Shown piece after piece: positions 5,663 through 7,300 of a DNA stretch of 7,300 nt. The notes under the pieces are model-generated. The model was given only the letters and a program-made list of their open reading frames with translations. It did no database searches and was not told the DNA's origin. Each line of letters starts with the position of its first letter. The stretch's first letter is position 1. The position numbers were made by a program, and so were the translations under genes. Source of the stretch: Gammaproteobacteria bacterium (GTDB lineage Bacteria > Pseudomonadota > Gammaproteobacteria > DSM-19610); contig JAUXDG010000136.1 of NCBI GenBank assembly GCA_030618475.1, positions 1 through 7,300 of the forward strand, given 5' to 3'.

Positions 5663-6166
5663 ATGGCTAATCAGATAAGGAATGCAATGATCGGGTTGAT
5701 CGCTTGCAGTGGGGTAGCACTCGCTGAGACTGACGTGCCACATGCACCCAATGGCATCGCGCTCCCGGAGGGATATAAAGACTGGAAAGTGATCAGTTCC
5801 TCGCACAGAGAGGATAATAAGACGCTCAGGGTCATTCTGGGCAACGATGTTGCTATAAAAGCGGCGCGAGCCGGCGCAACCAACCCCTGGCCGGATGGCA
5901 GCATATTAGGCAAGCTGGTGTGGAAAGATGCAGTGCATCCAAAATGGGAAAAAGCCACCGTGCCCGGTGAATTTGTGCATGCCGAATTCATGATCAAGGA
6001 CGCTAATCAATACCGGGACACCGGTGGATGGGGGTTTGCGCGCTGGAAAGGTCTCGCTCAGAAACCCTACGGAAACGATGCGTCATTCGTGCAGGAGTGT
6101 TTTTCCTGTCATACGCCGGTGAAAGATAATGACTATGTGTTTACACATCCCTCTCCCATGCCCTGA
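5663..6166 (+). CDS. Cytochrome P460 family / cytochrome c'-beta haem protein, exported
   Basis: The 167-residue protein starts with a probable Sec signal peptide (hydrophobic residues 8-21, likely cleaved after ALA at 21). The body matches the P460 family layout: LPEGYKDWKVISSSHREDNKTLRVILGN near 34-61, NPWPDGSILGKLVWKD at 74-89, EFMIKD at 108-113, TGGWGFARWKG at 120-130, and the single c-type haem site CFSCH (C146, C149, H150) followed by a DYVFTHP end. Members are periplasmic. Cytochrome P460 oxidises hydroxylamine and NO, while cytochrome c'-beta binds NO without the Lys-haem crosslink. Lysines at 84, 88 and 112 are candidates for a crosslink, but I cannot say which, or whether it forms. 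The gene stands alone with its own strong ribosome site and a following hairpin; no haem-maturation or nitrogen-oxidation partner is beside it. Family assignment is firm; the P460 versus c'-beta choice is open. Confidence 0.88.
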   Translation: MANQIRNAMIGLIACSGVALAETDVPHAPNGIALPEGYKDWKVISSSHREDNKTLRVILGNDVAIKAARAGATNPWPDGSILGKLVWKDAVHPKWEKATVPGEFVHAEFMIKDANQYRDTGGWGFARWKGLAQKPYGNDASFVQECFSCHTPVKDNDYVFTHPSPMP

Positions 6167-6169
6167 TAC

Positions 6170-6191
6170 AAATAACCTGACAGGGTTATTT
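6170..6191 (+). terminator. Probable terminator of the P460 gene
   Basis: AAATAACC (6170-6177) pairs perfectly with GGTTATTT (6184-6191) around the loop TGACAG, starting four bases after the stop codon. The right arm is itself T-rich (TTATTTATT) but lacks a clean U-run, and the stem is AU-rich, so termination may be incomplete. Confidence 0.55.
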
Positions 6192-6358
6192 ATTCCATAC
6201 GTCAGGGGCTGCTAAAACTGTTGCACTACACAGACGATGGCACACGATGCATGGTCGCGGAATTTAAACGCGGCCATTTGTTATGCGAGGTGGGCGAAGA
6301 TCTTTATCGCTGTGACAGGGAAACACTGCAAGCGATTGCGCCTGCGGCTGCCGATTAG
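6176..6358 (+). pseudogene. Remnant resembling a CRP/FNR-type cyclic-nucleotide-binding domain
   Basis: After the in-frame stop at 6173-6175, this frame is open to TAG at 6356-6358. It reads VIYSIRQGLLKLLHYTDDGTR, then MVAEFKRGHLLCE, then LYRCDRETLQAIAP. The first part strongly resembles the beta-barrel core of CRP/FNR regulators (pattern: IRxGLVKLLxYxxDGxxR, then xxRGDxLG). The last part resembles the end of such a domain, just before the long helix. The N-terminus, the central barrel strands and the whole DNA-binding helix-turn-helix are missing, so at most about 60 residues survive. It overlaps the hairpin after the P460 gene and has no ribosome site; ATG at 6251 or TTG at 6221 are the only usable starts. 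I read it as an internally deleted, truncated gene. A small intact hypothetical protein is the alternative. The family call rests on pattern recognition only. Confidence 0.4.
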
Positions 6359-6389
6359 ACACCGTACCGGCGGGACCCAACGAATCATG

Positions 6390-7300
6390 TTAAGACTTGT
6401 TTTTCGGATCGTCAGCCACATGCACCGATATCCGGTCCTTGCCTGAGCGCTTGGCGCGATACAAAGCGCTATCGGCCTCATGTATCCATTGTTCCGCTGT
6501 CTTCATGGGCATATCGGCTGACTCGGTATAACAGGTCAGGCCGATGCTGGCGGTTATGCCGTGCCGTTGTTCTCCGTGTCCGCATGACAGCGCCCTGATC
6601 TGCTCCTGGATGCGGACAGCCACCTGGGTAGCCCCTTCGCAATCCGTGTCCTGCAGGGCAATGACAAACTCTTCGCCGCCAAAGCGGGCGATAATGTCCG
6701 CGCCCCTCGCGCAATGTGTAAACACACCGGCGACCCTTTTCAATATGCGGTCACCTTCCAGATGCCCATAGGTGTCGTTGATGGTCTTGAAGTTATCGAT
6801 ATCAATCATAAGCAGAGCCATATCGTGGCCACCGCGTGCGCAATGCTCGATAAGGATGTCAAATTGGCTAATGAAGTAGCGCCGGTTATGCACACCGGTG
6901 AGTCCATCCAGAATGCTCAGCGATTCCGCCCGATCCAGCGCGAGCTTTAATTCCCGTGTCTGTTGCTCGATTTCACGCTCCATGTCTCTCAGCAACCGGT
7001 TTGAGGTGATGAGCTGGCCCAGCATGTTACAGAATACAAAGAGAAAACGTTCGTGCCATTCACTGAACACGTTGGCCTGGCGGTGAGAAATATTCAGAAC
7101 GCCCAGTGTCTGTTCCTGAAAATAAATGGGCACACTGATCAATGACCCTGGTTCGTAACCATTTATGCTGTCCATGCGCTTGAAGCGCGGGTCGACCGAA
7201 CAGTCCCGGCAATGCTGAATCTCTCCTGTTTCTGCAGCAATGCCGATAAGACCCTCCCCTATTTTAAATTGATGGGCAGGGGGTGGGGTTGAGGGTTTCT
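6390..7300 (-). CDS. GAF-GGDEF diguanylate cyclase (N-terminus outside window)
   Basis: On the - strand the frame is open from the right edge to TAA at 6392-6390, giving 302 visible residues. It continues upstream of the internal ATG at 7175: codons beyond it read FKIGEGLIGIAAETGEIQH and RFKRMDSINGYEPGSLISVPI, which is GAF domain sequence, so the true start lies outside. GAF occupies about residues 10-100, a charged coiled-coil linker (LLRDMEREIEQQTRELKLALDRAESL) follows, then the GGDEF domain: DGLTGVHNRRYF, MIDIDNFKTINDTYGHLEGD and RFGGEEF. The GGEEF active-site loop (6680-6666) is intact, and an RGAD inhibitory-site motif (6707-6696) lies exactly five residues before it. It should therefore make c-di-GMP from two GTP with product inhibition. 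The GAF ligand is unknown. No EAL domain follows, no transmembrane segment is visible, and no clear terminator follows the gene. Confidence 0.93.
   Translation of the reverse strand, partial: KPSTPPPAHQFKIGEGLIGIAAETGEIQHCRDCSVDPRFKRMDSINGYEPGSLISVPIYFQEQTLGVLNISHRQANVFSEWHERFLFVFCNMLGQLITSNRLLRDMEREIEQQTRELKLALDRAESLSILDGLTGVHNRRYFISQFDILIEHCARGGHDMALLMIDIDNFKTINDTYGHLEGDRILKRVAGVFTHCARGADIIARFGGEEFVIALQDTDCEGATQVAVRIQEQIRALSCGHGEQRHGITASIGLTCYTESADMPMKTAEQWIHEADSALYRAKRSGKDRISVHVADDPKNKS

Noticed and set aside
6237..6446. A 69-codon + strand frame overlapping the remnant and the 3' end of the GGDEF gene
   Set aside because: The neighbouring frame (6176-6358) reads like a known domain whereas this one is Arg-rich and unpatterned, and it runs antisense into the cyclase gene.

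Overview
The window comes from a gammaproteobacterium. It carries the order recA (3' end) - recX - alaS - lysC - csrA - tRNA-Ser(GCU), all on the + strand. Enterobacteria have recA-recX-alaS-csrA-serV without lysC. Having lysC between alaS and csrA is the arrangement I know from Pseudomonas and other non-enteric gammaproteobacteria. The cytochrome P460-family gene downstream would suit a lineage handling nitrogen or one-carbon compounds, but nothing here fixes the genus.

Layout. Positions 1-5522 are the conserved block. It holds the RecA C-terminus, the RecA modulator RecX (starting inside recA), full-length alanyl-tRNA synthetase, a 262-base spacer with an inverted pair of 9-base tandem repeats, a monofunctional aspartokinase, the translational regulator CsrA, and tRNA-Ser(GCU) with its own promoter and terminator. 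Positions 5523-7300 are more variable. They hold a secreted mono-haem cytochrome of the P460 / c'-beta type, a short remnant resembling a CRP/FNR cyclic-nucleotide-binding domain, and on the - strand a GAF-GGDEF diguanylate cyclase that runs off the right edge.

The most informative signals are in the control regions. The csrA leader carries a perfect 5-bp hairpin with loop ACGGA, and a second small hairpin presents AAGGA over the Shine-Dalgarno sequence; this is the form expected for CsrA autorepression. Inside lysC, an ATG at codon 247 preceded by GAGGA would make a 163-residue regulatory polypeptide, like the alpha/beta aspartokinases of Bacillus and Corynebacterium. The tRNA-Ser terminator sits in a larger hairpin whose outer stem captures the 3' end of the tRNA itself.

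I found no CRISPR array, complete mobile element or defence system, and no wholly new multi-gene system. The novelty candidates are the regulatory structures, the repeat element and the decayed regulator.
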